64,000 nt of DNA from Polyangium spumosum (GTDB lineage Bacteria; Myxococcota_A; Polyangia; Polyangiales; Polyangiaceae): positions 744,001-808,000 of the forward strand of contig NZ_WJIE01000002.1 in NCBI RefSeq assembly GCF_009649845.1, read 5' to 3'. Below are positions 43,483 to 51,840 of the stretch, in pieces. Positions within the stretch are counted from its first letter, which is position 1; the number at the start of each line of letters is the position of its first letter. The notes beneath the pieces were generated by a model that saw only the letters and a program-made list of their open reading frames with translations, did no database searches and was not told the origin of the DNA. Position numbers and translations under genes: made by a program.

Positions 43483-44444
43483 AAGGTGGAGACGCTGGCG
43501 CGGCTCATGCGCAGGAGGAGCTTGAGCAAGAAGGGGCGGCCGGTGCTCGGCTCGCGGACGTAGGCGTCACCCGAGGCGAGCCGGCGCTCGGCCGCGGTGA
43601 AGGCGGGGACGTGGCGGAGCCGGGCGGGGATGCGCGGGTAGGCGCGGCGGATCGCCTCGATCGAGGCCTCGACGCGCGCCTGCTCGCGCGGCCCGAACAC
43701 GAGGCCGAACCCTTCCCGCAGCGGCTCGGGCAGGAGGGACGCGGTCATCATGGAGTACCAGCGCCAGGCCAGACCGAGCGCAGGGTGCGGCGGCGCGAGG
43801 AGGTAGTCCGCGAGCTCGCGCGCAGGCGGCGTGACGACGAGGGAGCCCGAGCGGAGCATGTCCTCGTACTGCTGCTCGAATGCGGCGAAGTCCTCCGGGA
43901 GGTCCTCGGCTTCGAGCCCGAAGAGGAGCGCGAAGCGCCGCGACTCCGCGTAATACGCGTCCTTCTCCCAGGCCTCGAGCGGGCGAAGGACGAGCTCGTA
44001 GGAGCGCACCGCGTTCATGATCAAGGTCGCGTAGACCCAGCGCAGCGCGCCCTCGTCGTTCGCGTGGTACCGCGCGCCCGCGGGCCAGGGGCCGGCGGCC
44101 TCCGTGATCACGCCGGTCACGCGCTCGTGGATCGTGTGCACGGCGCGCGCCGAGCGGAGGGCGCGATCGAGCGGGCCGAAGATCATCGCGTAGACGTTCT
44201 CGAACGTGCGCAAGAAGCGGCCGAAGGTGTCCTCACGCGTGACGGAGTGTTCGAAGACGCCGTACGCGACGAACGGATGCGCGAGCTGCAAGAGCGCGGC
44301 CGCGCCGCCCGCGAGGAACACCACGCCCTCGCGCCCGATGTGCCAGGTGAGGCTCGTGGGGCCGAACAGGCCCACACGAGGCTCGTTCACCGAGCCCTTC
44401 ACGAGGTCGAGGCACCGCTCGAGATCTGCCCTCGTCACCGTCAT
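43479..44444 (-). CDS. Oxygenase MpaB-family (DUF2236) protein
   Basis: A 321-residue mostly helical protein of the DUF2236 family, which includes latex-clearing and MpaB-like haem proteins. Typical elements: REGVVFLAGGAAALLQLAHP, FVAYGVFEHS, RARAVHTIHERV-type motif, and ALRWVYATLIMNAVRSYE. Conserved His and Arg residues in these segments are the likely haem or metal contacts. The ATG at 44444 has GGGGGGA upstream; the GTG four codons earlier is less likely. The reaction here is unknown. Confidence 0.88.
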   Translation of the reverse strand: MTVTRADLERCLDLVKGSVNEPRVGLFGPTSLTWHIGREGVVFLAGGAAALLQLAHPFVAYGVFEHSVTREDTFGRFLRTFENVYAMIFGPLDRALRSARAVHTIHERVTGVITEAAGPWPAGARYHANDEGALRWVYATLIMNAVRSYELVLRPLEAWEKDAYYAESRRFALLFGLEAEDLPEDFAAFEQQYEDMLRSGSLVVTPPARELADYLLAPPHPALGLAWRWYSMMTASLLPEPLREGFGLVFGPREQARVEASIEAIRRAYPRIPARLRHVPAFTAAERRLASGDAYVREPSTGRPFLLKLLLRMSRASVSTF

Positions 44445-44501
44445 GTGTCCCCCCACGTGTGATGTTGCCGAAGCAACCTCACGCTACCGAAATTCCGAGG
44501 T

Positions 44502-45299
44502 TTATCGACGGTCTTCGACAGGTTTGCAGCCGATGGCCGCCCCGGTCGAACGCGCCTCCGTTCGGGCTGTCTCGAGCGCCTCGGTGAGCCGCTTGCGGTT
44601 GGCGGGCGGGAGGGAGCGGTCGGCGAGATCGGCGCGGAGGCGCGCCTCGAGCTCGAGCTGGAGATCGTAGGTCTTCTGCAGCTCGCGCGCGTGCAGGTCG
44701 AGGTCCTTGCCGCGCGTGGCCGCCGCCCTCGACTTGCCGAGCGCGATCTCGGTGAAGAGCGCGGAGGTGTCGCGCGGCGGATGGTAGACGTAGAGGCCCT
44801 GGCATCGATCGGCGCGCGGGCCGATGAGCACATGCGCCTGCCGGCCTCCGGCGCGCTTGCGGCGCTCGTCTTGATCGCCGAGGAACGCGATCTTGTAGTT
44901 CTGCACCGAAGCCCCGACGAGGGAGCTGTAGCCGGGCCCATCGGCGTCCGCCTTGCTCGGCAGCTCGATCCCGATGAAGGCCTTCTCGAGGCACGCGCGG
45001 AAGGGGCCCGTGTCGCGCTCGCTCAGGCTCTCTCCCGTCGGCTCGAGCGCGGTGACGCGGGCGCTCCGGATGACCTCCGACGCGGAGATCTCCACGTCGA
45101 ACGTGGCCATGTACTCGCCCTGGAAGCCGGAGGCCTCGTACTCCTGCTCCCAGCAGGCGACGACGGGCCGGAGGTGGCCCGGGGTCGCCGCGGCGACGAG
45201 CTCCGCCGCGAGCTTCTGGGACGAGGTGCAGCCGAGGAGCCCCGCCACGATCACGGCGAAAACGACCGCGCCGGAGGTGCGCGCGAGCACGCGGCTCAC
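44502..45299 (-). CDS. Lipoprotein with TonB-box-like C-terminal region, unknown function
   Basis: A 265-residue protein with a lipoprotein signal (VAGLLGCTSS). The first half has a pattern of the AgmX/PglI or TonB-C kind found in myxobacterial envelope proteins (YMATFDVEISASEVIRSARV, FRACLEKAFIGIELP). The second half is helical and charged (ELQKTYDLQLELEARLRADL). The GTG start overlaps the TGA of the small lipoprotein gene (GTGA), so translation is coupled. Function unknown. Confidence 0.75.
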   Translation of the reverse strand: MSRVLARTSGAVVFAVIVAGLLGCTSSQKLAAELVAAATPGHLRPVVACWEQEYEASGFQGEYMATFDVEISASEVIRSARVTALEPTGESLSERDTGPFRACLEKAFIGIELPSKADADGPGYSSLVGASVQNYKIAFLGDQDERRKRAGGRQAHVLIGPRADRCQGLYVYHPPRDTSALFTEIALGKSRAAATRGKDLDLHARELQKTYDLQLELEARLRADLADRSLPPANRKRLTEALETARTEARSTGAAIGCKPVEDRR

Positions 45300-45541
45300 G
45301 GGGCGCGCCCTTCCTTTTTCGCGCCGCCGCCGCCTTCTCCCACGAGGATGGTGCTTTGGATGACGCCGTAGTCGGGGTACTGGCGGGTCGCCTCGCGAAC
45401 GCCGATGTAGCGGATCGTTGTGGCCGCGTTGCGATCGTCGTAATGCTTGGCCATGTCGAGCTCGCGCTGGCACCCGAGCAGGGCAAGCGGCAGAAGCCAC
45501 GTGGGCCATGTCGATTGAGGAAAACGAACACGCAGGCCCAT
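45296..45541 (-). CDS. Small lipoprotein, unknown function
   Basis: An 81-residue protein with a Trp/Leu-rich signal and lipobox (LALLGC), then a 45-residue mature part (VREATRQYPDYGVIQSTILV) and a Gly/Lys tail. It is the first gene of a two-lipoprotein operon and overlaps the next gene by 4 bp. It is divergent from the pseudokinase gene. Confidence 0.7.
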   Translation of the reverse strand: MGLRVRFPQSTWPTWLLPLALLGCQRELDMAKHYDDRNAATTIRYIGVREATRQYPDYGVIQSTILVGEGGGGAKKEGRAP

Positions 45542-45581
45542 GACGCGGCGACCCTAGCAGATTTTCCCACGAGCGAACGAG

Positions 45582-45598
45582 CGTCGTCGTAGACGACG
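45582..45598. promoter_or_regulatory. Inverted repeat between divergent genes
   Basis: CGTCGTC-gta-GACGACG is a perfect 7-bp dyad with a 3-base centre. It lies in the 88-bp gap between the small lipoprotein (minus) and the pseudokinase (plus). It could be an operator for either, or a chance GC-rich hairpin. Confidence 0.3.
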
Positions 45599-45629
45599 GG
45601 TCGCTCCGGCAACTAGGCTGAGGACTTCG

Positions 45630-47381
45630 GTGGAAACGCTTGCGGATCGGATAACGCGTGACGGCCCGTTGAACGAGCTCGACGCCGTCGGCTGGATCAT
45701 TCGGCTCACGAAGAAGCTCGAGGCGCTCCACGCGCGCGGGCAGACGCACGGCAGCGTGTCGCCCGCGGCCATCAAGGCGGCAGCCGTGCCGCGCACGTCG
45801 CTCGGGATGCTCGCGCCGAGCACCTCCGCGCCGAGCCGGACCGAATTCCACTCGCCGGAGCGCGTCCTGAAGGGCAGCGTCGCGCTGGCCGACGACACGT
45901 GGGCCGCGGCGGCGACGCTCTACACGCTCCTGACGGGCCAGAGCCCCTTCCACGCGGCCGACGAGGACAGCATCCGGCAGAAGATCGTGTCGACGTCCCC
46001 GTCGCCGCTCTCGGTCTTCGACGTCGGCGACGACGACCTGCAGCACATCCTCGACGCCGCATTCGAACGAGACGCGACCCGTCGCGCCTCGACGATCACC
46101 GCGCTCCGGCAAGCGCTCGAGTCGTGGCACCCGGATCCGACGGTGAAGGACCTGCCGGCGCTCGTCGACGACGAGCTCGAGGAGGACGACGACGAGGCTC
46201 GCACGGTCATGCGCGCGGTGCCCAACATGCAGCAGATGCGCGCGGTGATGGCGAAGCGCGAGCCCGCTCCAGCGCCACGCGCGGCCGCGCAGACGGTGCC
46301 GAACATGCCGGCGGTCACCGCCCTCGCTGCCGCGACGGTGCCAGGCGCGCCGCTGCCGAGGGCGCACGATCTGCTGGAGGACGACGACGAGAACGCGAAG
46401 ACGTCGCTCATGAAGATCCCGATGGTGCCGATGCGAAAGCCGGCGCCGTCCGGGAACAACGCCGCGCCCGCGCCCCCAGCGCCCGCGCCGGCCTCCACGC
46501 GCACGGGCGCGGTGCTGCCGGCGACCGGGTTCGGCCCGATGGGTGGTCGCGCGCCCGGAGGCGTCGCAGCCCGCGCAGCCGTCGCGCGCCCCGGTGCCGC
46601 AGGCGCGCGCGCCGCGGCGCAACCCGCCGCGCCCGTCGCGGCCCCGAAGGCGCCCCTCGCCCCGCCCGTGGGCGGCATCTCGCGCGAGGCCGTCATCGAC
46701 GACGGCGACGACGAAGAGGCGACGGTGATGCGCGAGGCGCCGCTCGAGCTCATCCGCCAGACGACGAGCGACGGCGGCGGAGAGGCCGATCGCGCGACAC
46801 CCGTCAACCCGATCTCGGCCGAGGTCGCCGCCGCGGCCACGGGCGAGGGCCTCCGCGACGAACCCACGCCGCCCGCGCAGAACATGGCGCACGCCTTCGA
46901 CGACGAGGCGACGGTGATGCGCGAGACGCCCATGCCCGCGCTGGCGCCCGCGCCCGCGCCCGAGATGCGCGCGCCCGAGCCGACGATGGTCCTGCCCGAG
47001 GAAAGCGCGTCGGCGCCCATGCCCGCGAGCTTCGCGGACGTGGCGCCGCCTGCGCAGCCGAGGGCGGACTCGCTGCCGGATCTCTTCGGGAGCGTCGCCG
47101 ACGAGCGCCCGCCGCTCTCCGCCGAGCAATCGATGCGCGCCGCGGCGATGCCTCAACCAGCGCCGTCGCCGTTCGCGGCCCCGCGGGAGAGCGCGCCTTC
47201 GCCGCTCACCGCCCCACGGGAGAGCGCGCCTTCGCCGCGTGTCACGCCGCCGCCCTATGTCGCGATGCAACCGGCGCCGCCGCCGCCGAGCGCCGCGAAG
47301 GGCCTGCTGCTCGGCGCCCTCATCGCGCTCGTGCTGCTCGCCGCGGGCGTCGGCGTCTACGTCGTGCTGCTCAAGAAGTGA
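45630..47381 (+). CDS. Truncated pseudokinase with phospho-motif linker and membrane anchor
   Basis: A 583-residue protein. Residues 1-170 look like the C-lobe of a Hanks kinase with the ATP-binding lobe missing: HGSVSPAAI stands where HRDLKPxN is expected, there is no DFG, and then EFHSPERV and DDTWAAAATLYTLLTGQSPF appear. It therefore cannot be an active kinase. Residues 180-550 are a disordered Pro/Ala-rich linker with four acidic T-V-M-R-like motifs at Thr192, Thr258, Thr365 and Thr428. One membrane helix is C-terminal (LLLGALIALVLLAAGVGVYVV). The GTG start has GAGG upstream. It is probably a scaffold in kinase signalling. Confidence 0.85.
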   Translation: METLADRITRDGPLNELDAVGWIIRLTKKLEALHARGQTHGSVSPAAIKAAAVPRTSLGMLAPSTSAPSRTEFHSPERVLKGSVALADDTWAAAATLYTLLTGQSPFHAADEDSIRQKIVSTSPSPLSVFDVGDDDLQHILDAAFERDATRRASTITALRQALESWHPDPTVKDLPALVDDELEEDDDEARTVMRAVPNMQQMRAVMAKREPAPAPRAAAQTVPNMPAVTALAAATVPGAPLPRAHDLLEDDDENAKTSLMKIPMVPMRKPAPSGNNAAPAPPAPAPASTRTGAVLPATGFGPMGGRAPGGVAARAAVARPGAAGARAAAQPAAPVAAPKAPLAPPVGGISREAVIDDGDDEEATVMREAPLELIRQTTSDGGGEADRATPVNPISAEVAAAATGEGLRDEPTPPAQNMAHAFDDEATVMRETPMPALAPAPAPEMRAPEPTMVLPEESASAPMPASFADVAPPAQPRADSLPDLFGSVADERPPLSAEQSMRAAAMPQPAPSPFAAPRESAPSPLTAPRESAPSPRVTPPPYVAMQPAPPPPSAAKGLLLGALIALVLLAAGVGVYVVLLKK

Positions 47382-49034
47382 TCACCGCCAGCCCGGGGCG
47401 CGGGGCCTGCCCCGGCGCGTGCTCACGAGGAGCTGGATCTCCGCGTCGAAGCCGCCCATGTCGACGCGCTGAGCGAAGGCCCGATCGAGCCCGAGCTCCC
47501 GCGCGGCGCGCGCGCTGTCGGCGGGGAGCGGCGAGATCCACGCGATTCGACCTCCCGGCTCGAGGACGGACGCGACGTGCTCGAGGAATCGATCGAAGAA
47601 CACGCGCAGATCGATCCCGCGCAGCACGCGCCGGCCCATCGGCGGGTTCGTCAGGACGAGCGTCGGCGGCGCGCCGCGCGGCACGAACGAGAGCGCGTCG
47701 CCGCGCGCGAGCACGGCGTCCTGAATGCCGATCGCCGCGAGGTTCTGGCGGGCCGCTTCGAGCGCCGAAGCCGACGTGTCCGTGCCGAGCAGCCGCGCGT
47801 AGGGGCCGGCGAGCGCGCGCTCGCAGAGCTCGGTGCCCGAACCGACGAACGGGTCCCACACGACGTCTTCGGGCCGAACGCCCGCGACCCGCACGAGCGC
47901 GGCGGCGATCGTCGGGTGCGAGGCCGCGGGCACGTCGCGCCCGCGGTAGGTGAAGCGTGGATCGGCGACCCGCGGGCAGAGCTCGACCTCGATCGCCTTG
48001 CGCTCGGGCAGCTCGTGCACGAGCGCCTCCCAGGTGCTCTCGGTGGGGTCGTTGACGAGCTTCGGGTTCGCCGCCGCGATCACCTCGGCCGCGCGCCAGA
48101 TGCTCGCGCGGCGCTTGCCGCCGCCGGCCCAGGCGATGCGGAAGCGGATGGGGCCGGCCGTGAAGTGCTCGAGCAGGCGGAGAGCCTCGGGCGACGTGAG
48201 GGCAGCCGCGACGGCCTCGGCGACGTCGCCCGAGGGCCCGAGCGGCACGGGCGGGAGCGGGAAGCCGAAGAAGAGCATGGTCCTCGCCTGGAAGAGGCGC
48301 GCGGGCGGGCCGATGAGCGTGGCGAGGACACGATCCCCCTCGCCGTCCGGCGCGACGCGAGGCGCGAGCCTGACGTCGATCTCGCGTACCAGGATGGAGG
48401 CGAGGCCCGCGCGGCAGTGGAGCGCGACCGGCACGGGCGAGGGCGCCGGCTTGTCGACCTCGAAGGACGAGGGGACGTCGCGGCCCGCGGTCCGCTGCGC
48501 CATGAGCGAGGCCTTCGCCGTGGCCCGCGCGAGCAGCTCGTCGCCGCCCGTGTCGAGCTCTCGCAGCGCGCGGGCGGCTTCATCGCCCCCGGTTTTTCCG
48601 AGCGCCGAGGCGATCACGCGACGGGCCGGCGCGTCGCTCTCCACGGCGAGCGCGGCGGCGAGCGCGGCGGCGGCCTCGGGGCTCTTGCGCTTGCCGAGCG
48701 CGTTCGCGGCGAAGCGGCGCGCCCGTGGATCCGCGTCGCCGAGCGCGTCGATCAGGAACGCCGAGAGCTCGGGCGCGTCCTCGGTGGCCGCGACCTTCCC
48801 GACGAACGCGACGAGCCGCGCGCGCGCCTTCGCCTCGGCCGCGCGTGCTCGCTCCATCGCGACGCGGGCGGCCTCCGCGCCGAGCCGCAAGAGCGATCGC
48901 TCCGCGTCGTCCGCGAGCTCTCCTTCGGCTGCGACGAGCTCGCAGAGCGCGGCCGCGTCGCCCCTGCGCGGCGAGAAGCCGGGATCCCGGATCGCGTCTT
49001 CCAGCCGGAAATCCGGAGCTCTGCGCGCCGTCAT
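47382..49034 (-). CDS. HEAT-repeat/THUMP-like RNA methyltransferase fusion
   Basis: A 550-residue protein. Residues 1-170 are Ala/Glu/Arg-rich helical repeats resembling HEAT units (DALGDADPRARRFAANALGK, ARRVIASALGKTGGDEAARA). The rest resembles RlmKL/Trm14-type methyltransferases: a THUMP-like middle region, motif I WDPFVGSGTELCERAL, and the catalytic VLTNPPMGRRV (NPPM in place of NPPY). It probably methylates guanine in tRNA or rRNA. ATG 49034 was chosen; the longer frame is low-complexity. It is convergent with the pseudokinase gene, with adjoining ends. Confidence 0.85.
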   Translation of the reverse strand: MTARRAPDFRLEDAIRDPGFSPRRGDAAALCELVAAEGELADDAERSLLRLGAEAARVAMERARAAEAKARARLVAFVGKVAATEDAPELSAFLIDALGDADPRARRFAANALGKRKSPEAAAALAAALAVESDAPARRVIASALGKTGGDEAARALRELDTGGDELLARATAKASLMAQRTAGRDVPSSFEVDKPAPSPVPVALHCRAGLASILVREIDVRLAPRVAPDGEGDRVLATLIGPPARLFQARTMLFFGFPLPPVPLGPSGDVAEAVAAALTSPEALRLLEHFTAGPIRFRIAWAGGGKRRASIWRAAEVIAAANPKLVNDPTESTWEALVHELPERKAIEVELCPRVADPRFTYRGRDVPAASHPTIAAALVRVAGVRPEDVVWDPFVGSGTELCERALAGPYARLLGTDTSASALEAARQNLAAIGIQDAVLARGDALSFVPRGAPPTLVLTNPPMGRRVLRGIDLRVFFDRFLEHVASVLEPGGRIAWISPLPADSARAARELGLDRAFAQRVDMGGFDAEIQLLVSTRRGRPRAPGWR

Positions 49035-49194
49035 GACCTCTGCTCGCTCGCCCCGCGCGGCGCGCGCGCCGCCTCGACTCCGACTCGCCGTTCGTCCACG
49101 GCGCGAGGATACGGCGCGCGTGCCCTTTCGCCACCGGTTCCGGCGTTCATTGCCTTTCCTGCCCCCCCTTCCGCCGCTACACTCGGCGTATCCG

Positions 49195-50100
49195 GTGCTC
49201 GACGTATCTGCCGTCATCCCTCGCACCGCGCCTCCGGCCGAGGTGCTGCGGGCCGCGCTCGATGCGCTCGAGCGAGGCGAACGTGTCGTCGTCGCCACCG
49301 TGATCGCCCGGCAGGGCTCCGCGCCTTGCACGCCTGGGCAGAAGCTCGCGCTCTTCCAGGCCGGCGCGGCCATCGGCACCGTGGGCGGCGGCGCCGTCGA
49401 GAAAGCCGTCCTCCGGGCGATGGCCGACGCGCTCGCCGCGGCCGCGCCTCCTCCGCGCGTCGACACCTTCCGCCTCGGGCCCTCGCTCGGCATGTGTTGC
49501 GGCGGCTCCGCCGAGATCCTGATCGAGCCCCTCTCGCCCGACCTCGCGGTGCTCGTGGTCGGCGCCGGGCACGTCGGCGTTTACCTCGCGCCGCTGCTCG
49601 CCTCGCTCGGCTTTGGCGTGACGCTCTGCGACGCACGCGAGGTCGCGGCGGATCCCGCGCGTTTGCCGCGTCCGCCCGGCGGCGCCGAGGCCTCGCCGCG
49701 CTTGCGCCTGCTCCAGGCCGAGCACGACGATCCCGAGGTCCGCGCCTCGCTCCCCGCGGATCTCGGCCGCGCCGCGGCGCTCGTCATGACGCACGACCAC
49801 CAGCTCGATCAGGCGGTGATCGAGTGGGCGCTCGGCGTGGGCTTCGGTTTCGTCGGGGGCGTCGGCAGCCGCGCGAAGGCGGCGAGGACGCGGGCGCGGC
49901 TCGAGGCCAAGGGCGCCTCGGCGGCGGACATCACGCGCGTCCGCATGCCGCTCGGCGTGGACGTGGGCGCGCGCAGCCCTGCCGAGATCGGCGTCGCGAT
50001 CGCGGCCGAGCTCGTGTCGTGGCGCGCGGGTTTGAACGGCAGCCGCCGCGGCGCGCGGGCCTCGGGCCACGGCGAGATCGAGAAGGAAGAGGACGCATGA
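49195..50100 (+). CDS. xdhC: XdhC/CoxI-family molybdoenzyme maturation protein
   Basis: A 301-residue protein that binds molybdenum cofactor and helps sulfurate and insert it into molybdenum hydroxylases. The N-terminal XdhC_CoxI region has TVIARQGSAPCTPGQKLALF and GTVGGGAVEKAV with a Cys pair in GMCCGGSAEILIE. The C-terminal Rossmann domain has VLVVGAGHVGVYLAPLLASL and the GFVGGVGSRAKAARTR motif. The start is GTG. Its TGA overlaps the ATG of the next gene (ATGA). It leads the molybdenum hydroxylase locus. Confidence 0.92.
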   Translation: MLDVSAVIPRTAPPAEVLRAALDALERGERVVVATVIARQGSAPCTPGQKLALFQAGAAIGTVGGGAVEKAVLRAMADALAAAAPPPRVDTFRLGPSLGMCCGGSAEILIEPLSPDLAVLVVGAGHVGVYLAPLLASLGFGVTLCDAREVAADPARLPRPPGGAEASPRLRLLQAEHDDPEVRASLPADLGRAAALVMTHDHQLDQAVIEWALGVGFGFVGGVGSRAKAARTRARLEAKGASAADITRVRMPLGVDVGARSPAEIGVAIAAELVSWRAGLNGSRRGARASGHGEIEKEEDA

Positions 50101-50726
50101 CGAATACCGTGTCGATCGTGCTCGCGGCCGGGAAAGGTCTGCGCCTCGGCGGGCCCAAGGCGCTGCTCCTCTGGCCCGGCGCGCCCGGGCAGAAGCCGCG
50201 TCCGCTCGCGATCGCGCACGCCGAGGCCCGGCTCTCGGCCGAGTCCTCGCGGGTCGTCGTCGTCGCGCGCAAGCCCATCGTGCAGGCGCTCATCCCGTTC
50301 GTTCGTCCGGGCCTCGACCTGCTGGTCTCGAACGCGGCCGACGACCTCGGCCCCGCGGGCTCCATCGCCGCGGCGGCGGAGCGCGTCGGCGCGGACGATC
50401 GTGTGCTCGTGTGTCCCGTCGACACCTTGCCTGCCCGCGCGGCGACCACGGCGGCCTTGCTCTCGGCCCTCGGCGCGGACGGCGCGCCTCCGCTCGCGAC
50501 GCGCCCGCGTCACGGCGGCCGCGCGGGGCACCCCGTCGCGCTGCAGGGCCGCGCGCTCGATCGGTATCGCCAGCCGAACCCGCCGCCGCTGCGAGATCAC
50601 CTCCACGCGCTCGGCGGCGACCTTCGTGACGTCGACGTCGACGACGCCGACGTGCTCGTGGACATCAACACGCCTGCCGAGGCGATGCGGTACCTGCGCG
50701 CGCCGCCCGCGTTCCTCGGTGAGTAG
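50097..50726 (+). CDS. MobA-like nucleotidyltransferase (MocA type)
   Basis: A 209-residue NTP-transferase with VSIVLAAGKGLRLGGPKALL, a nucleotide-binding start, and DRVLVCPVDTLPARAATTAA. In molybdenum hydroxylase loci this type adds CMP to molybdopterin, giving the cytosine-dinucleotide cofactor. Coupled translation with xdhC (ATGA overlap) supports that role over guanylylation. The substrate nucleotide is inferred. Confidence 0.88.
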   Translation: MTNTVSIVLAAGKGLRLGGPKALLLWPGAPGQKPRPLAIAHAEARLSAESSRVVVVARKPIVQALIPFVRPGLDLLVSNAADDLGPAGSIAAAAERVGADDRVLVCPVDTLPARAATTAALLSALGADGAPPLATRPRHGGRAGHPVALQGRALDRYRQPNPPPLRDHLHALGGDLRDVDVDDADVLVDINTPAEAMRYLRAPPAFLGE

Positions 50727-50745
50727 ACCTGGAGAGGAGCTTCTC

Positions 50746-51786
50746 GTGGGAGAGACGTCTGGAACCCGGCGCGCTTGGGCGCGCGGCACCTTGCTCGGGC
50801 TCGCGGTCGGCGATGCGCTCGGCACGACGCTCGAGTTCAAGGCCTGCGAGGCGCCGCCCTTCCCCGAGCTCGCGAAGGGCCCGCACACGGGCGTCACGGG
50901 TGGTGGTCCTTTTGGTGTCGCCCCGGGGCAGGTCACCGACGACACGCAGATGGCCACGTGCCTCGCGCTCTCCTTCAAGGCGCACGGGCGGTTTCACGCG
51001 CCCGACGTCGCGCAGCGCTACGTCGACTGGATCCCGCACGCCTTCGACATCGGCAACCTCACGCACGCCTCGCTCTCGATGATCACGCGCGGCGTCTCCC
51101 TCGGCGAGGCCTCGCGCCGCGCCTGGCTCCACTCCGAGCGCAGGACCGCGGGCAACGGCTCGCTCATGCGGATCGCGCCCCTCGGCGTCGCGCTCGCGCA
51201 GAGCCCCGAAGCGCGCCGCCTCGCCGCGCTCGCCGACAGCGCGATCACCCACTACGACCCGCGTTGCCGCATCACCTGCGCCGCGCTCTGCGCCGCGATC
51301 GCCGCGGCTGGCGCGGGCCGGACCTCGGCGACGGACATGTTCGAAGCGGCGCGGGCCGAGGTCGAGGCGGCGGCCGCGACGCTCATCGATCTCGTCCCCA
51401 CGGACGGCCGTGACGTCGAGGCGGCGCTCGCCGCGCTGCGCAAGGACCTCGAGCTCGCTGTGCGGGACGATCCCGAGCTCTACGGCCCCGAGCTCCACAT
51501 CCACCAGCACGAAGGGTTCGTCCGCGTGGCGTTCCGCCTCTCGTTCTGGGAGCTCCTGCACGCTCCCTCCTACGAGGCCGCGCTGATCGACGCCGTCAAC
51601 CGCGGCGGTGACGCCGACACGAACGGCGCCATCACGGGCGCGCTCCTCGGCGCTCGTTTCGGCGAGGACGCGATCCCGGCGGCGTGGCGCGAGCGTGTCC
51701 TCGGCGCGCTCCAGGACGGCCCGCCGAGCGCGCTGCGTGACGTCTACCATCCGCGCCGCCTGCTCGAGCTCGCGGACGGGCTGTAG
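50746..51786 (+). CDS. ADP-ribosylglycohydrolase family protein
   Basis: A 346-residue helical hydrolase. The metal-binding motifs are LLGLAVGDALGTTLEF, VTDDTQMATCLALS and AVNRGGDADTNGAITGALLG, as in ARH/DraG enzymes, which remove ADP-ribose from proteins. GTG 50746 has GGAGAGGAG just upstream; a GTG nine codons earlier overlaps the previous gene. It lies between the cofactor gene and the hydroxylase subunit genes on the same strand, so it may share their transcript, though its link to the pathway is unclear. Confidence 0.9.
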   Translation: MGETSGTRRAWARGTLLGLAVGDALGTTLEFKACEAPPFPELAKGPHTGVTGGGPFGVAPGQVTDDTQMATCLALSFKAHGRFHAPDVAQRYVDWIPHAFDIGNLTHASLSMITRGVSLGEASRRAWLHSERRTAGNGSLMRIAPLGVALAQSPEARRLAALADSAITHYDPRCRITCAALCAAIAAAGAGRTSATDMFEAARAEVEAAAATLIDLVPTDGRDVEAALAALRKDLELAVRDDPELYGPELHIHQHEGFVRVAFRLSFWELLHAPSYEAALIDAVNRGGDADTNGAITGALLGARFGEDAIPAAWRERVLGALQDGPPSALRDVYHPRRLLELADGL

Positions 51787-51840
51787 CGAGGAGAGAAGCG
51801 TTTCTCCATCGCCGCGTTCCGCGGTATCGTGTCGCCTGCG

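Noticed and set aside
45300-47270. N-terminal extension of the 44502-45299 lipoprotein frame across the pseudokinase
   Set aside because: The open frame is antisense to the pseudokinase and is Arg-rich. The real protein starts at GTG 45299 with a lipoprotein signal.
50097-50726. Calling the nucleotidyltransferase MobA (guanine dinucleotide synthase)
   Set aside because: The context with XdhC and a molybdenum hydroxylase favours the MocA/CMP-transfer type, so no gene symbol was given.
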